Shown: positions 17,174 through 26,970, counted from the stretch's first letter. The stretch: 64,000 nucleotides of DNA from Thalassobacillus sp. CUG 92003 (GCF_013618635.1 NZ_JABLSJ010000011.1:58700-122699), one strand, 5' to 3'. Program-made: numbers and translations. The notes: generated by a model from the sequence alone, not told the origin.

Positions 17174-17394
17174 TCTTTCCACTCTCCTTCATATTTTTTA
17201 GACGACTTATCATTCTCATAAAGCTATCAGACCAAGATTCGGATTGGGTCACTCCAGCCGATCATTTTTTGGAGAATGCGCATAATGAACGAAAAGTTGC
17301 TTGCAAATGGCAGATAGTTGCATGGAAACGCTGCAAACATGAACGCAAAGTGTCCAACTCCGTATATAAATTGCACAATCTTACTTATAAATCA
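17174..17394. other. Upstream region of the surface protein; degenerate short repeats
   Basis: No gene. Between about 17290 and 17365 the plus strand has loosely repeated TTGC/TGCA words (AGTTGCTTGCAAATGGCAG, AGTTGCATGGAAACGC, TGCAAACATGAACGC) that may be a decayed tandem array. A GAGAATGATAA stretch near 17210 resembles half a Fur box but is too partial to call. Confidence 0.35.
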
Positions 17395-17443
17395 CAAAAA
17401 AGCTCCTGCATCGTCTCTAATTAGTAGAGTGCATGCAGGAGCT
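17395..17443 (-). terminator. Terminator of the yfhO-type operon
   Basis: AGCTCCTGCAT / ATGCAGGAGCT eleven-base stem and T6 on the minus strand, 15 bp after the stop codon of the YfhO-like gene. Confidence 0.8.
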
Positions 17444-17457
17444 GTTATTCATCATCA

Positions 17458-20067
17458 TCAACGTTTATCAGGCTTCAGTTTAAATAGCCAGAACAGGGCC
17501 AGCACTGCTGAAATCAATGCCAGGAGCGCGCTCCATTTCAAATAGGGAGGGAAATAGGTGAATTCCACTCGGTTGTGCCCCTCTTCTATCTTTGTCGCAA
17601 CGAAAGCGTAATTCGCCTTCTTGACTTCTTGTTCTTCACCGTTCACTTTAACACGCCATCCCTTTTCATACGGCACGGGGATGGTTACAAAATCCTCGTT
17701 TTCTGTATTATTAAAATCTAGGGTTATAGAGTGGCCGCCCCATTCCACGTCAGCCTTCGGTTCTTTGTCTTCAGCTGAGACACGTTCCAGTGTTTGATAG
17801 GATTCACCATATACCGCTAATTCGTCTAGCGTATAACTGCCTTCTGGCACGCGAATCGAAATCGTTTCATCTTTTGGTATGCGTATGGTCAAATCGTTCA
17901 CTCCCGTGCGATAGAGCGACTGAAACGATTTACGTGACGTTTCAAAATCATTGACGTGTAAGGGAAACCAGGGAGCCTCCTTATTATTGTTAGTCAGATG
18001 AAAGGAAACATAGAAATCAACGACATCTTCAGGCGGATTATTGACGTTTATATCGATTCCGCCTGTTTCCCCTGTGACATTAAGCTGGCCGTCTTTATAT
18101 CCAGCATTGACAGGTTCAATGCTTGCACCTTCCATTAAATCTTCTTGTCGGTCTGATTGAGCTGATGATTGGACAGGGTCTTCTAAAACGAGGCCATCAA
18201 GCATCGCATGCTCTCGTGTGACAAACGAGTGATCCTCTAGAGCTTGCTCGCTGTACACCTCACTCTGGGTCCGCACAAATGGCAGTTTATTCGTATTTTG
18301 GTAAACTTCATAATGGTCACTCTCCATCATTGGCTCAAACCCATACGGCACGTTACGATCCTCACCTTTTTCATACATGATGTAACGCGTATTCGTAAAG
18401 CTGTACAAATTGGCCCGGTCGCCAAACCCTGAATAACGGCTGGTACTTTCTTGTTTCATATCAATTTCTAAATCATGATAGTAAAAGAAGAGCATGTTTT
18501 CATTAATCAAACTCGAAAATAAGCTGATACCGCGAAAATCTTGCACAAGCGGTGTATTATTACGATCATTGGCGACCCATTCCATTCTTGGAAGCGGCGA
18601 CTCATACGACGATTGAACACGCCGAACCAACTCGGTTTGTTCGGCGTTCATATAATTTTCGTCTTCCATATAATCTTTGGTAACTTTTGCAATATAGCCT
18701 TCACGGTTCAGCGTTTTCTCATGATAATGGTTCATCACAGCAGTGTTCCCAGCAATCACCAATAATACGAGCCCCACCAGCATGTTGCGTCCCGGAAAGT
18801 AAACAAGGAGCAAAACACCGGCAAATATCGCGACTGCCTGGATCAGAATAAGCATATCTCGCCAATGCGTGAGGTCATACGTCGGATCACCTACCACATA
18901 CACCGTGTAGGCAAGAGCTGTACATAGCGCGGCTACCCAGAGCTGTCTTGCCTTGACTTGCTTTAAGAGGGGGAGACCGACAGCTACCGCCCCGCCAATC
19001 AGAAACGCTATCGTATTCTCAAAGCGATAACGCGGGGCTGAAAACCCATTAAATACACTGGCCATCTTAGGGCTATAGTGAAACAAGACAAACAATAAAG
19101 CCATCCCAGCAAATAAACGGAAGGCACGATGCTTATACATCCCCCTCATGAACAAAAATAAGAGTGCAATGGTCGGGATCAGTAAGTAATGGCTGTCCAA
19201 TAAAATGTTATCCGACAAATCGAAGAAAGGAATCGGTACCTGGTACGGCGGTCGATAGTTATTGAAGTATGCAAACAGTGCTGGAATAAAGCTTAACGAG
19301 CCAATGCCAAAACCTAAGCCCCCGCCGATGCTGTACTGTTTAAGTTGTTGCAGTTTGCCTGCCTCATTTTTCTCGAATGGTATGAACCAGCGGAAAAGGA
19401 TATATATACCGATGAAAATAAAGTGGATGTAGGCAAAATAAAAGTTATTGAACAACATCGCAGCCACCGCAAAGATAAACCATCCGGGTTTTCGCTCGCG
19501 GATAATTTTCTCCACGCCTACTACGAGGAGCGGCAGCCACACGTAGGCGTCTGAAAAGAATTCCCAATGTGCAACATGGCGAAAATAAATCGCCGAAGCC
19601 CCGAACAAGACCGCCCCTAAGAACGAGGAGAGTTTGTGCAGATTCATGTACCAAAATACACAGGTGGTAACCGTAATAAGCAACGCGAGTCGGAAGATAC
19701 TGACCCAAACGATGCTTTCTGCCCAAAACAAGGCGTCTGGAGAATCAACGATGCCGGCTAACTCCAGGAGGTAAACGAACGGAATCGTTGCTAAGAATAA
19801 GATGTTCGTCGAGTAATAGTAGCTGAGTTGGCTATACGTATCGCCACCCAGCCCTAAATGAAAAGAGTAAAAGAAATTGCCGTTTGTATATTGCTCATAC
19901 AGGAGCTGCTTGAAAGGCAGCACCTGGTTCATGCCATCGTATGTATCGACCATATAATTATTTTGCAAGGTTTCGATAATGAAATACAAATGGGATAAGA
20001 CAGAAACGAGCAAGCTTGCTGCTATGAGAAGGAGTATGGTTTGTTTTTTACGCATCAGGACCACCAT
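17458..20067 (-). CDS. yfhO: YfhO-family membrane glycosyltransferase
   Basis: Large polytopic protein (869 aa): about a dozen hydrophobic helices between residues 10 and 460, an extracellular domain from about 460 to 840, and a final helix before the basic tail FKLKPDKR. The N-terminal part has the GT-C-like loop TYDGMNQVLPFKQLLYEQY. In B. subtilis YfhO is the outer-face enzyme that moves GlcNAc from lipid carrier to lipoteichoic acid, working with CsbB and GtcA. The same three-gene order is present here. The first ATG overlaps the upstream stop as TAATG; an alternative ATG lies at 20055. Confidence 0.85.
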   Translation of the reverse strand: MVVLMRKKQTILLLIAASLLVSVLSHLYFIIETLQNNYMVDTYDGMNQVLPFKQLLYEQYTNGNFFYSFHLGLGGDTYSQLSYYYSTNILFLATIPFVYLLELAGIVDSPDALFWAESIVWVSIFRLALLITVTTCVFWYMNLHKLSSFLGAVLFGASAIYFRHVAHWEFFSDAYVWLPLLVVGVEKIIRERKPGWFIFAVAAMLFNNFYFAYIHFIFIGIYILFRWFIPFEKNEAGKLQQLKQYSIGGGLGFGIGSLSFIPALFAYFNNYRPPYQVPIPFFDLSDNILLDSHYLLIPTIALLFLFMRGMYKHRAFRLFAGMALLFVLFHYSPKMASVFNGFSAPRYRFENTIAFLIGGAVAVGLPLLKQVKARQLWVAALCTALAYTVYVVGDPTYDLTHWRDMLILIQAVAIFAGVLLLVYFPGRNMLVGLVLLVIAGNTAVMNHYHEKTLNREGYIAKVTKDYMEDENYMNAEQTELVRRVQSSYESPLPRMEWVANDRNNTPLVQDFRGISLFSSLINENMLFFYYHDLEIDMKQESTSRYSGFGDRANLYSFTNTRYIMYEKGEDRNVPYGFEPMMESDHYEVYQNTNKLPFVRTQSEVYSEQALEDHSFVTREHAMLDGLVLEDPVQSSAQSDRQEDLMEGASIEPVNAGYKDGQLNVTGETGGIDINVNNPPEDVVDFYVSFHLTNNNKEAPWFPLHVNDFETSRKSFQSLYRTGVNDLTIRIPKDETISIRVPEGSYTLDELAVYGESYQTLERVSAEDKEPKADVEWGGHSITLDFNNTENEDFVTIPVPYEKGWRVKVNGEEQEVKKANYAFVATKIEEGHNRVEFTYFPPYLKWSALLALISAVLALFWLFKLKPDKR

Positions 20068-20441
20068 TAATTCTTTAGTATTTTACTCGTTACGATAAAG
20101 GTGACAGGCACCGTGAAAAACACAGCCACGATCGGTGCCAGGTTACTATTTAAATGAACCCACTCCACAAACATATAGACGAGCATGGATGACATCGATA
20201 CATTGACGAGTTGACTGAGCGGAAACTTCAGGAATTTCCCCAATGTCGGCTTAACTCGGTAGGTAAAATAAGCATTCAAGAAGAATGAGATAACCAAACT
20301 GACGACAAAGCCCGTCACGTGCGCAATCATATAATGCATGGAAAAAAGGTTGTGAAGGATGAGATAAACGATATAATAATTTAATGTATTCATGCCGCCC
20401 ACGAGGACGAATCGTGTAAATTCGTTATTCAGTCGTTTCAT
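20067..20441 (-). CDS. GtrA-family membrane protein
   Basis: Four-helix membrane protein of 124 aa with the family start NEFTRFVLVGGMNTLNYYIVY and helices at about 8-28, 38-58, 70-90 and 100-118. GtrA/GtcA proteins are thought to help flip undecaprenyl-phosphate-linked sugars made by the adjacent GT2 enzyme across the membrane. It overlaps the upstream glycosyltransferase gene by four bases and the downstream yfhO start by TAATG, a tightly coupled operon. Confidence 0.88.
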   Translation of the reverse strand: MKRLNNEFTRFVLVGGMNTLNYYIVYLILHNLFSMHYMIAHVTGFVVSLVISFFLNAYFTYRVKPTLGKFLKFPLSQLVNVSMSSMLVYMFVEWVHLNSNLAPIVAVFFTVPVTFIVTSKILKN

Positions 20442-21379
20442 GCCTGGCTCCTTGATGTATTAGATTCTTGCACTAAATAGTGTGGTCTCTGTTTTGACTC
20501 ATAATAAATCCGCCCGATGTATTCCCCGATTACACCTAAACTCAACAATTGCACACCACCGAGAAATAACACAGCTGATATAGTCGTGAAATAGCCCGGA
20601 ACATCAATGCCATGCTGTAAAATTTGAATAAACGTAATGGTAATATAAAAAATTGAAAGCAATAATACAAGTAGTCCTGTATATAAACAGATACGCAACG
20701 GTTTATGGTTGAAGGAAACCAGGCCTTCAATCCCGTAATTCAAGAGTTTGGCGAACGACCACTTGGATTCCCCTTCCTGACGTTCGACATTTTCGTAAAA
20801 CACGACCTTATGTTGAAAGCCGATCCATGAGAATATGCCTTTTGAAAAACGGTTTCCTTCGCTCAAACTCAAGACGGCCTGCACGGCGCGTCGGCTCAAC
20901 AAACGAAAGTCTCCCACCCCGTTTTGCAAATCCACATCCGCCAGTTTGTTCATAATGGAATAATAAAGATCCGAAAAAGCCGCTCGCATCCGAGATTCCC
21001 CTTTACGATCGCGTTGAGCGAGCACTTGATCGTACCCTTCCTCATATCCTTTAATCATCTCAGGCAGCAGCATGCTGGGGTGCTGGAGATCAGCGTCGAT
21101 GATAATGGTTGCTTCTCCTTTTGCATGCTGAAGGCCGGCAAGAATGGCGGATTCTTTTCCGAAATTCCGCGTAAACGAGACGTATTTAACTTGCTCATGC
21201 TGGGCTGCTAAGTGTTGAATATTTTTCAACGTTTCGTCTGCACTGCCATCATCTATATATAAAAGTTCATACTTATATCCCGTGTCATTTAATTGCTCGC
21301 TTAGGGCGTTATAAATGAGAGCAATATTATCTGCTTCGTTAAATGCTGGAATGATAATAGAAAGTAGCGATTGTGTCAT
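20438..21379 (-). CDS. csbB: Polyprenyl-phosphate glycosyltransferase, GT2 (CsbB/GtrB type)
   Basis: Transfers a sugar from a nucleotide donor to undecaprenyl phosphate on the inner membrane face (313 aa). The GT2 domain has SIIIPAFNEADNI, the first Asp motif YIDDGSADET, the DADLQHP metal motif near residue 95, and GVGDFRLLSRR. Two C-terminal helices span about 235-255 and 265-290. The start at 21379 follows GAGGAGG. By analogy with B. subtilis csbB-yfhO it would make undecaprenyl-P-GlcNAc for LTA decoration. The symbol is by synteny and family, not proven orthology. Confidence 0.85.
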   Translation of the reverse strand: MTQSLLSIIIPAFNEADNIALIYNALSEQLNDTGYKYELLYIDDGSADETLKNIQHLAAQHEQVKYVSFTRNFGKESAILAGLQHAKGEATIIIDADLQHPSMLLPEMIKGYEEGYDQVLAQRDRKGESRMRAAFSDLYYSIMNKLADVDLQNGVGDFRLLSRRAVQAVLSLSEGNRFSKGIFSWIGFQHKVVFYENVERQEGESKWSFAKLLNYGIEGLVSFNHKPLRICLYTGLLVLLLSIFYITITFIQILQHGIDVPGYFTTISAVLFLGGVQLLSLGVIGEYIGRIYYESKQRPHYLVQESNTSRSQA

Positions 21380-21452
21380 GTACAGACCTCCTCTTCGGTC
21401 CAATCTAACCTTTATGTACCCTGTTTCTCAAAGAATTATGCTCACTCCCATT

Positions 21453-21488
21453 AAAAAAACGAGGCAAACACTGCGTGCCTGCCTCGTT
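21453..21488 (-). terminator. Terminator of mtlD
   Basis: AACGAGGCA / TGCCTCGTT stem and T7 on the minus strand, ten bases past the mtlD stop codon. Confidence 0.8.
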
Positions 21489-21497
21489 TGGATTTAA

Positions 21498-22643
21498 CTA
21501 TTTGATGGTTGCAAGCTTTTGTTCGACTAAAGGTAATAGAGGATGATCATCTGCCAGTTCGGCAACCTGCTTTAACGTCGCAATTGCACCTGACGCGCTG
21601 ACAGACTCAGCCAATTCAACAGCTTCACTATCATTGGCATCACGATAAACGAGAGCTGCCGCAATCACTTCTGCCAAGTGTTCTGGTTGTTTACCGATCC
21701 ATTCCATGTATTCCGTTGCCGGACGAATCAATCGGTCTTGCGGTCCCAGTTTCCGTTTAGGCGCTCGAGCCACTCGGGTGATCTCGTCAGACAAGCTGGG
21801 ATTCAGGAACCTTTCAATAATTTTCTCAATATAAGCTTGATGATCGTCGGCTTTAAAACCATACTTTTCAATCAGCACATCCCCTGATTCCTGCAGTGCT
21901 CCCTTAACTTTACCACGGACATGGTCATCGTCCATCGCTTGTTTAATCGTCGTATGCCCGTGGACATCACCGAGGTAGGCAGCTGCAGCATGGCCGGTGT
22001 TTACCGTAAACAGCTTCCGTTCTATATATGGGGTCAGATCCTCGACAAATGTAATGCCTGTGACCTCAGGACGCGGTCCTTTTAGGTCTGTTGTTTCCAC
22101 GACCCATTCATAGAAAGGTTCCACTTCAACCGTTAAAGGATCTTGATGGGTTTGGTCCGGCACAATGCGATCAACCGCAGCATCAGGAAAGCCGAACTGT
22201 TGGTCAAACGACTGCTTCGACGCATCGTCCAATTTTTCAGTTATATAGGCTTTCAACTTCGAACTGCCACCGATCATATTTTCACAGGCAATGATATTCA
22301 ACGGGCCGCCATTGACTTCGATACGCTGCTTTAATCCCTCTAACAAAAGAGGAGCAATGACCGGCAGGATCTGGGGGCCGACAGCAGTCGTAACGAGATC
22401 TGCCTCCGCTATGGCTTGAATGACCTTAAATTGTTGCTGCTTGCTATTCAACCCTGACACATGTTGTACCGTCAAGGTCTCTCCGCTACCAGCCAGGAGG
22501 ACATTATAGGCTTGGCGTTGATTCAATGTTTCAATCAAGTCATCATTCACATCGACGAACACCGTTTCATAGCCGGATTGATCGAGCAGTGCACCGATGA
22601 ATCCCCGCCCGATATTGCCAGCACCAAAATGAACAGCTTTCAT
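21498..22643 (-). CDS. mtlD: Mannitol-1-phosphate 5-dehydrogenase
   Basis: Oxidises mannitol-1-phosphate to fructose-6-phosphate with NAD (381 aa). The Rossmann start MKAVHFGAGNIGRGFIG is diagnostic. The polyol-dehydrogenase catalytic segment includes ERKLFTVNTGHAAAAYLG near residue 205 (Lys, Asn and His of the K-N-N-H set) and the downstream helices are typical. It follows mtlF without a gap and closes the mannitol cluster mtlR-mtlF-mtlD. Confidence 0.94.
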   Translation of the reverse strand: MKAVHFGAGNIGRGFIGALLDQSGYETVFVDVNDDLIETLNQRQAYNVLLAGSGETLTVQHVSGLNSKQQQFKVIQAIAEADLVTTAVGPQILPVIAPLLLEGLKQRIEVNGGPLNIIACENMIGGSSKLKAYITEKLDDASKQSFDQQFGFPDAAVDRIVPDQTHQDPLTVEVEPFYEWVVETTDLKGPRPEVTGITFVEDLTPYIERKLFTVNTGHAAAAYLGDVHGHTTIKQAMDDDHVRGKVKGALQESGDVLIEKYGFKADDHQAYIEKIIERFLNPSLSDEITRVARAPKRKLGPQDRLIRPATEYMEWIGKQPEHLAEVIAAALVYRDANDSEAVELAESVSASGAIATLKQVAELADDHPLLPLVEQKLATIK

Positions 22644-23081
22644 TTAGTTCACCTCGCTAAAAATGGACAGGACATCTTCCTTCGATTTGGCAGCTAAAAT
22701 GGTATCGATGTTTTCTTCTTCTGAACAGACGAGGGCAATTTGCGACAGCACTTCAAGATGCTCATTCCCTTTACCGGCAATGCCGATGAGCAGTTTCACG
22801 ATGTTACCATCACCAAAGTCGACACCTTCAGGCACAGTCACAACAGAAATGCCGGTTTCTAAAACAGACTTCTTAGCGTCTTCAGTCCCGTGCGGAATCG
22901 CTACATAATTTCCCATATACGTGGACGTTATCTCCTCACGCTTGAGCATCTCGTCAATGTACGCTTCATTTACATAGCCCTGGTCTCTAAGAATAGCCCC
23001 CACATAACGCACGGCTTCCTCTTTTCCTTGAAGGTCTACGTTCAACTCAATATTTTTGGCTGTCAGAATGTTATCGGACAT
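22644..23081 (-). CDS. mtlF: Mannitol PTS component EIIA
   Basis: Cytoplasmic phosphotransfer protein (145 aa) that passes phosphate from HPr to the EIIB domain of MtlA. The phosphorylated histidine is in YVAIPHGTEDAKKSV near residue 63. Three ATG codons stand in tandem; the third (23081) has the best spacing to AAAGGAG. The ribosome binding site overlaps the end of mtlR and the stop abuts the start of mtlD. Confidence 0.92.
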   Translation of the reverse strand: MSDNILTAKNIELNVDLQGKEEAVRYVGAILRDQGYVNEAYIDEMLKREEITSTYMGNYVAIPHGTEDAKKSVLETGISVVTVPEGVDFGDGNIVKLLIGIAGKGNEHLEVLSQIALVCSEEENIDTILAAKSKEDVLSIFSEVN

Positions 23082-23096
23082 CATCATTCTCCTTTA

Positions 23097-25199
23097 TCAT
23101 GTTATTTGTTTTCGTAAAAATTGATGTAGCTGGTTTGATACATAACGGGTGATGAGCGCCTCATCCTGAGATTCAAGCGTCTTTGCGCCATTCGGATCTT
23201 CCACAAGCAGTGAACTTAGAAAGCTGAGGACCTCAAGCCCTTCTTTGTGCATATCAAGCGGGGCAAGCATCAGCAGAATGGTCGACACCTCAACCTCTGT
23301 TTGATCCATTCCCGGTACTGCAACTTGCTTATCCAGTGTATAGACCGTAAACGAAGGTGCATGCACATCCTCGGTTCTGGCGTGATACAGCGCCAATTGT
23401 GTTCCGGGAATGCCAAGACCGCCTAACTCTTCCCGTTCCACCAAAGCCTGAAAGATACGCTCTTCATTTTCAAGACTCCCTGTTTCGGCTAAGCTTTTAC
23501 TGGCCACCCTCAACACATCACGACTGGTCGCGTCAGGAATATGAGCAACTTGCAAGGCATGTAAGAGTTGATGAACGACTGACGCGTAGCGTTCAATCGT
23601 ACGAACAGAATCCTGGATCGTTTCCAGCGTTTCATCCTGACGCGTTAAAGATTCCTGTTTCTTAGGCTCTTTTTTCGTTTGCTTCGTCACTTTCACTCTT
23701 CTTAAAGCATGCTCGATTTTCTGCACATCGCGTGATGGCAACATCGGGCTCACATGAACATAATCTTTGATATCCACTAAACCGACAGTGGACACGACCA
23801 GATCATAGTCATCCCGATCGAGCGCTTGCAGTTCAAACAAAGATTGGTGCTCAACTTCCTCGATTTCATTGAATTGTCTGCCCAATTTAGCTGCTAATAT
23901 CTTGGCCGTTCCGATTCCACTCGAGCACACGACCAACACTTTCAAGCCTTGAACGTGCTCCAGATTCAACAAAGCTGAAGCAAAATGCATCACGATGAAC
24001 GCCGTTTCTTCTTTTGGAAAATGAAAATGCGGAAACACTGCTTGCGCCGCTTCCTCCACTACAGAGAAAAGGTCATGGTAATCCGCTTCAATTTGTTCCA
24101 TCAACGGATTTTGAATATCCATATTTTGTTGGATACGATACACACTCGGCTTCAAGTGAACAACTAAGTCATTTAATAAATGAGCCGAAGCATGAAGATT
24201 AACACCTAATTGAGTGGAGACAAAATCGATCAGCTGCTTCGCTTTATACGCAATGCTCAAGCTCGTCGATTCTAATAGCGAGTCTTGGTTATATCGCACT
24301 TTAGCTCCCATCAGGTGCATGGTAATGTACCCGGTTTCAGCTACAGGAATCGTCAGGTCGAACGCACTCTCAAGCTGCGTGATTAATTGGGTGGCCATCT
24401 CAAATTCATTTGTACCACGCAGTTCATCTAAATACTCATCTTTTATTTCAATCAATTCCCCTTGTTGGATCCGTTCAATCGCAAGCGCTAAGTGAACAAC
24501 GAGACCAATGTAAGCACTATCCGCTAAATGATAGGTTAGCTGGGAGCGGATCGCTTCAACATTTCGTTCGATCAGCATCAGTTTATCTTTATTTACCAAG
24601 CCTAAGAGTTGATCAGACACTGTGTTAACAGTAGGAGAAGCGGATTGATTTATGTTGTCGCGCAAAATGTTGAGAAAATCAAGTTCATCCATATGGCGCA
24701 AGACCAAATACCCCGCAGCTTCTCTGATTCGAGCTTCGTCACCTTGAATTTCGACCCCATAGCCGCGTCTCCTTACCAGGGTCAGGTGAAAGCCGGCCAA
24801 TTCATGCTCGATTTTATCCAAATCATTGCTGATAGTGGCCACAGTCACGCCTAACTCATGTGCGAGCGAGACCAGCTTGATGGGATCACGTGCTTCCAGC
24901 AGTCGTGATAAAACGAGCACATGCCGTTCTTCAGGTGTATAATCCAAGCCCGTTTGCTGATTCACCTCAACCGCCAGGCGAGAACGATCCTGCTCATTTC
25001 CGCGAACAACCAAACCGCTTCCCGCTTTTTTCTCCAGCTCTAATTGATACGTCTCCAGGGTGTCTTCCACACTTTTCAAATCCCGGTGAATCGTTCGCGT
25101 GCTGACGTCCAATTCCTGCGCGATCTCCTTAACCGTGACCTCTTGGTGAGAAGCAAGCAATATTTCGAGGATCTTCCGTTCTCTTGCTGTCATGTACAT
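23097..25199 (-). CDS. mtlR: Mannitol operon activator MtlR (PRD-type)
   Basis: Transcription activator of 700 aa controlled by PTS phosphorylation. In order: DeoR-type HTH (TVKEIAQELDVSTRTIHRDL at about 17-36), a second Mga-like HTH (ATISNDLDKIEHEL near 117), two PRD domains (about 190-400), an EIIB-like domain with VLVVCSSGIGTAKIL near 415, and an EIIA-like domain at the C-terminus with the His in ALYHARTEDV. MtlR activates the mtlA promoter when mannitol is present and HPr-dependent phosphorylation of a PRD permits. It is placed between mtlA and mtlF. Confidence 0.92.
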   Translation of the reverse strand: MYMTARERKILEILLASHQEVTVKEIAQELDVSTRTIHRDLKSVEDTLETYQLELEKKAGSGLVVRGNEQDRSRLAVEVNQQTGLDYTPEERHVLVLSRLLEARDPIKLVSLAHELGVTVATISNDLDKIEHELAGFHLTLVRRRGYGVEIQGDEARIREAAGYLVLRHMDELDFLNILRDNINQSASPTVNTVSDQLLGLVNKDKLMLIERNVEAIRSQLTYHLADSAYIGLVVHLALAIERIQQGELIEIKDEYLDELRGTNEFEMATQLITQLESAFDLTIPVAETGYITMHLMGAKVRYNQDSLLESTSLSIAYKAKQLIDFVSTQLGVNLHASAHLLNDLVVHLKPSVYRIQQNMDIQNPLMEQIEADYHDLFSVVEEAAQAVFPHFHFPKEETAFIVMHFASALLNLEHVQGLKVLVVCSSGIGTAKILAAKLGRQFNEIEEVEHQSLFELQALDRDDYDLVVSTVGLVDIKDYVHVSPMLPSRDVQKIEHALRRVKVTKQTKKEPKKQESLTRQDETLETIQDSVRTIERYASVVHQLLHALQVAHIPDATSRDVLRVASKSLAETGSLENEERIFQALVEREELGGLGIPGTQLALYHARTEDVHAPSFTVYTLDKQVAVPGMDQTEVEVSTILLMLAPLDMHKEGLEVLSFLSSLLVEDPNGAKTLESQDEALITRYVSNQLHQFLRKQIT

Positions 25200-25346
25200 C
25201 CGGCTTCCACCTCCCTTCCACGTTCGACAACATTTTAGTTATACCTATTCCTTACCCTTTCATCATAAAGCCTGAAAGCCTATTATTCCAACTAAAAGAA
25301 AAGGAATTTCAGTCTCTGGGATTGTTGACAAAATTTAATAACTTTC

Positions 25347-25377
25347 AAAAAAGAGCCTGACCGAAGTCAGACCCTTT
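25347..25377 (-). terminator. Terminator of mtlA
   Basis: GGGTCTGAC-TTCG-GTCAGGCTC stem-loop with a stable TTCG tetraloop and T6 on the minus strand, directly after the mtlA stop. It separates mtlA from mtlR. Confidence 0.8.
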
Positions 25378-25382
25378 CAAGC

Positions 25383-26873
25383 TTATGATTGATCAGATTT
25401 TAGTTCTTCCACAAGTTCATCATACTTCGGACTATTCAAGAAATTATCAACCGAGATATGATAAGCGTTCGGAACTTTTTGCATAGCACGATCAGTCAAA
25501 TCCTTATGGGTGATTACGACATCCACATCAGAAGGGAGGTCGTTAATCGCCATATTGGTTACATCTATATCGAGTGACGCTTTTTTAAACTTGTTTTTCA
25601 ATAGAGAGGACCCCATCGCGCTTGAGCCCATCCCAGCATCGCAGGCAAAGATGATTTTATCGACATGTTCACGGTTGAGCGCCGGAACGCTGTCAGGATC
25701 CTGGGTTGTCTGTTCAGGTGAGGCAGTCGTTGTCTGCTCCTCTTTCTGTTCGCCTGAAAGTTGATCAGAAACACTGCTCTTCTTACCTTTCATGGATTCC
25801 ATCTGAGCCGTAGCTTGAGACAAATCAGCCTCTTCTTCTTGATTGCTTGCTTTAAGAATGATCGATGCAACAAAGAACGAAACGGCTGTCGCTATGAGCA
25901 CCCCTAAAGCAACACCTACAAAATCACCTCTAGCGGTCAAGCCCATTACCGCAAATATACTGCCGGGTGAAGGCGTTGATGTAAGGCCGACATCAAATGC
26001 TGCAAATGTAGCCGTACCACTGACCCCACCTGCAATAGCTGCAAGAATCAGGGCTGGTTTTGATAAGATATATGGGAAATAAATCTCGTGAATACCGCCC
26101 AGGAACTGAATGATGGCAGCGCCTGGCGCAGTTGAGCGTGAGACACCTTTACCAAACACCATGAAGGCAATCAAAATGCCCAGTCCCGGACCCGGGTTCG
26201 GCTCGAGCAGGAAGAGAATTGATTTGCCGGCTTCTTCCGTCTGGCTCGCCCCAATCGGACTGAGAATACCGTGGTTAATGGCATTATTAAGGAATAAAAT
26301 TTTCGCAGGCTCAATGAATATATTAACGAGCGGAAGCAGCCCAGCGTTGATTAAGAATTCTACCCCTGTCGAAAGTGCAACAGTTATGGCATTAATGATC
26401 GGACCAATAATGTAATAGGCAAAAACAGTTAAAATAAATCCTAGAATCCCTGCTGAAAAGTTGTTAACCAGCATTTCAAACCCTTGACGGATTCGATTTT
26501 CGAATAGCTTATCGACTTGCTTGGTAAGATAACCACCAATAGGACCCATGACCATCGCACCAAGGAACATCGGCGTGCCGGCAGCCCCCACAATCACACC
26601 CATTGTGGCCGTCGCACCGACAACTCCTCCTCTTAATCCATGTACAAGTCGGCCGCCTGTAAAACCGATTAGTAACGGCAGCAAGTAGTTGATCATCGGA
26701 CCAACGAGTTCAGCAAGATCTGCATTCGGCGTCCAGCCTGTTTCAATGAATAAAGCAGTGATAATACCCCAGGCAATGAAGGCTGCGATATTCGGCATGA
26801 TCATTCCGCTTAAGAAGCTGCCAAACTTTTGAACCTTGGCTCTAACGCCTGATTTTTGACTTTGTTCAGCCAC
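25383..26873 (-). CDS. mtlA: Mannitol PTS transporter EIICB
   Basis: Membrane permease and phosphotransferase for mannitol (496 aa). The IIC domain begins VQKFGSFLSGMIMPNIAAFIAWG and contains the conserved GGIHEIYFPYIL loop near residue 265. A low-complexity Gln/Ser/Thr linker (about 345-405) leads to the IIB domain with its phosphorylated Cys in IIFACDAGMGSSAMG near 412. The start is set at GTG 26873, nine bases after GAAGGAG; the ATG at 26882 touches the ribosome binding site. EIIA is separate as mtlF. Confidence 0.93.
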   Translation of the reverse strand: MAEQSQKSGVRAKVQKFGSFLSGMIMPNIAAFIAWGIITALFIETGWTPNADLAELVGPMINYLLPLLIGFTGGRLVHGLRGGVVGATATMGVIVGAAGTPMFLGAMVMGPIGGYLTKQVDKLFENRIRQGFEMLVNNFSAGILGFILTVFAYYIIGPIINAITVALSTGVEFLINAGLLPLVNIFIEPAKILFLNNAINHGILSPIGASQTEEAGKSILFLLEPNPGPGLGILIAFMVFGKGVSRSTAPGAAIIQFLGGIHEIYFPYILSKPALILAAIAGGVSGTATFAAFDVGLTSTPSPGSIFAVMGLTARGDFVGVALGVLIATAVSFFVASIILKASNQEEEADLSQATAQMESMKGKKSSVSDQLSGEQKEEQTTTASPEQTTQDPDSVPALNREHVDKIIFACDAGMGSSAMGSSLLKNKFKKASLDIDVTNMAINDLPSDVDVVITHKDLTDRAMQKVPNAYHISVDNFLNSPKYDELVEELKSDQS

Positions 26874-26915
26874 TGTTAACATCTCCTTCGTTTGAAATTT
26901 TTCTTGTACCTTAAT

Positions 26916-26931
26916 AATAAAGCGTTTCCAA
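26916..26931 (-). promoter_or_regulatory. CcpA-binding (cre-like) site upstream of mtlA
   Basis: TTGGAAACGCTTTATT on the minus strand fits WTGNAANCGNWWNCAW with two mismatches at the distal CA. It lies just downstream of the predicted mtlA -10, where CcpA would repress. Confidence 0.45.
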
Positions 26932-26941
26932 CCTTAGACTC

Positions 26942-26970
26942 AATACAATCTAAACCCATGTTTGGCACAA
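26942..26970 (-). promoter_or_regulatory. Candidate mtlA promoter
   Basis: TTGTGC (26965-26970), 17-bp spacer, TGTATT (26942-26947) on the minus strand. The weak hexamers suit a promoter that needs the MtlR activator. Confidence 0.4.

Noticed and set aside
17195..17235. Fur box upstream of the two-repeat surface protein
   Set aside because: Only half of the dyad (GAGAATGATAA) resembles the consensus; the other half does not match.
21404..21452. Sigma-B or sigma-X promoter of the csbB-like gene
   Set aside because: A GGGTAC -10-like word is present but no matching GTTT or TGTAAC -35 at the right distance.
26882..26882. ATG at 26882 as the mtlA start
   Set aside because: It directly abuts the GAAGGAG site, leaving no spacing; GTG at 26873 has nine-base spacing and gives the usual MtlA start.
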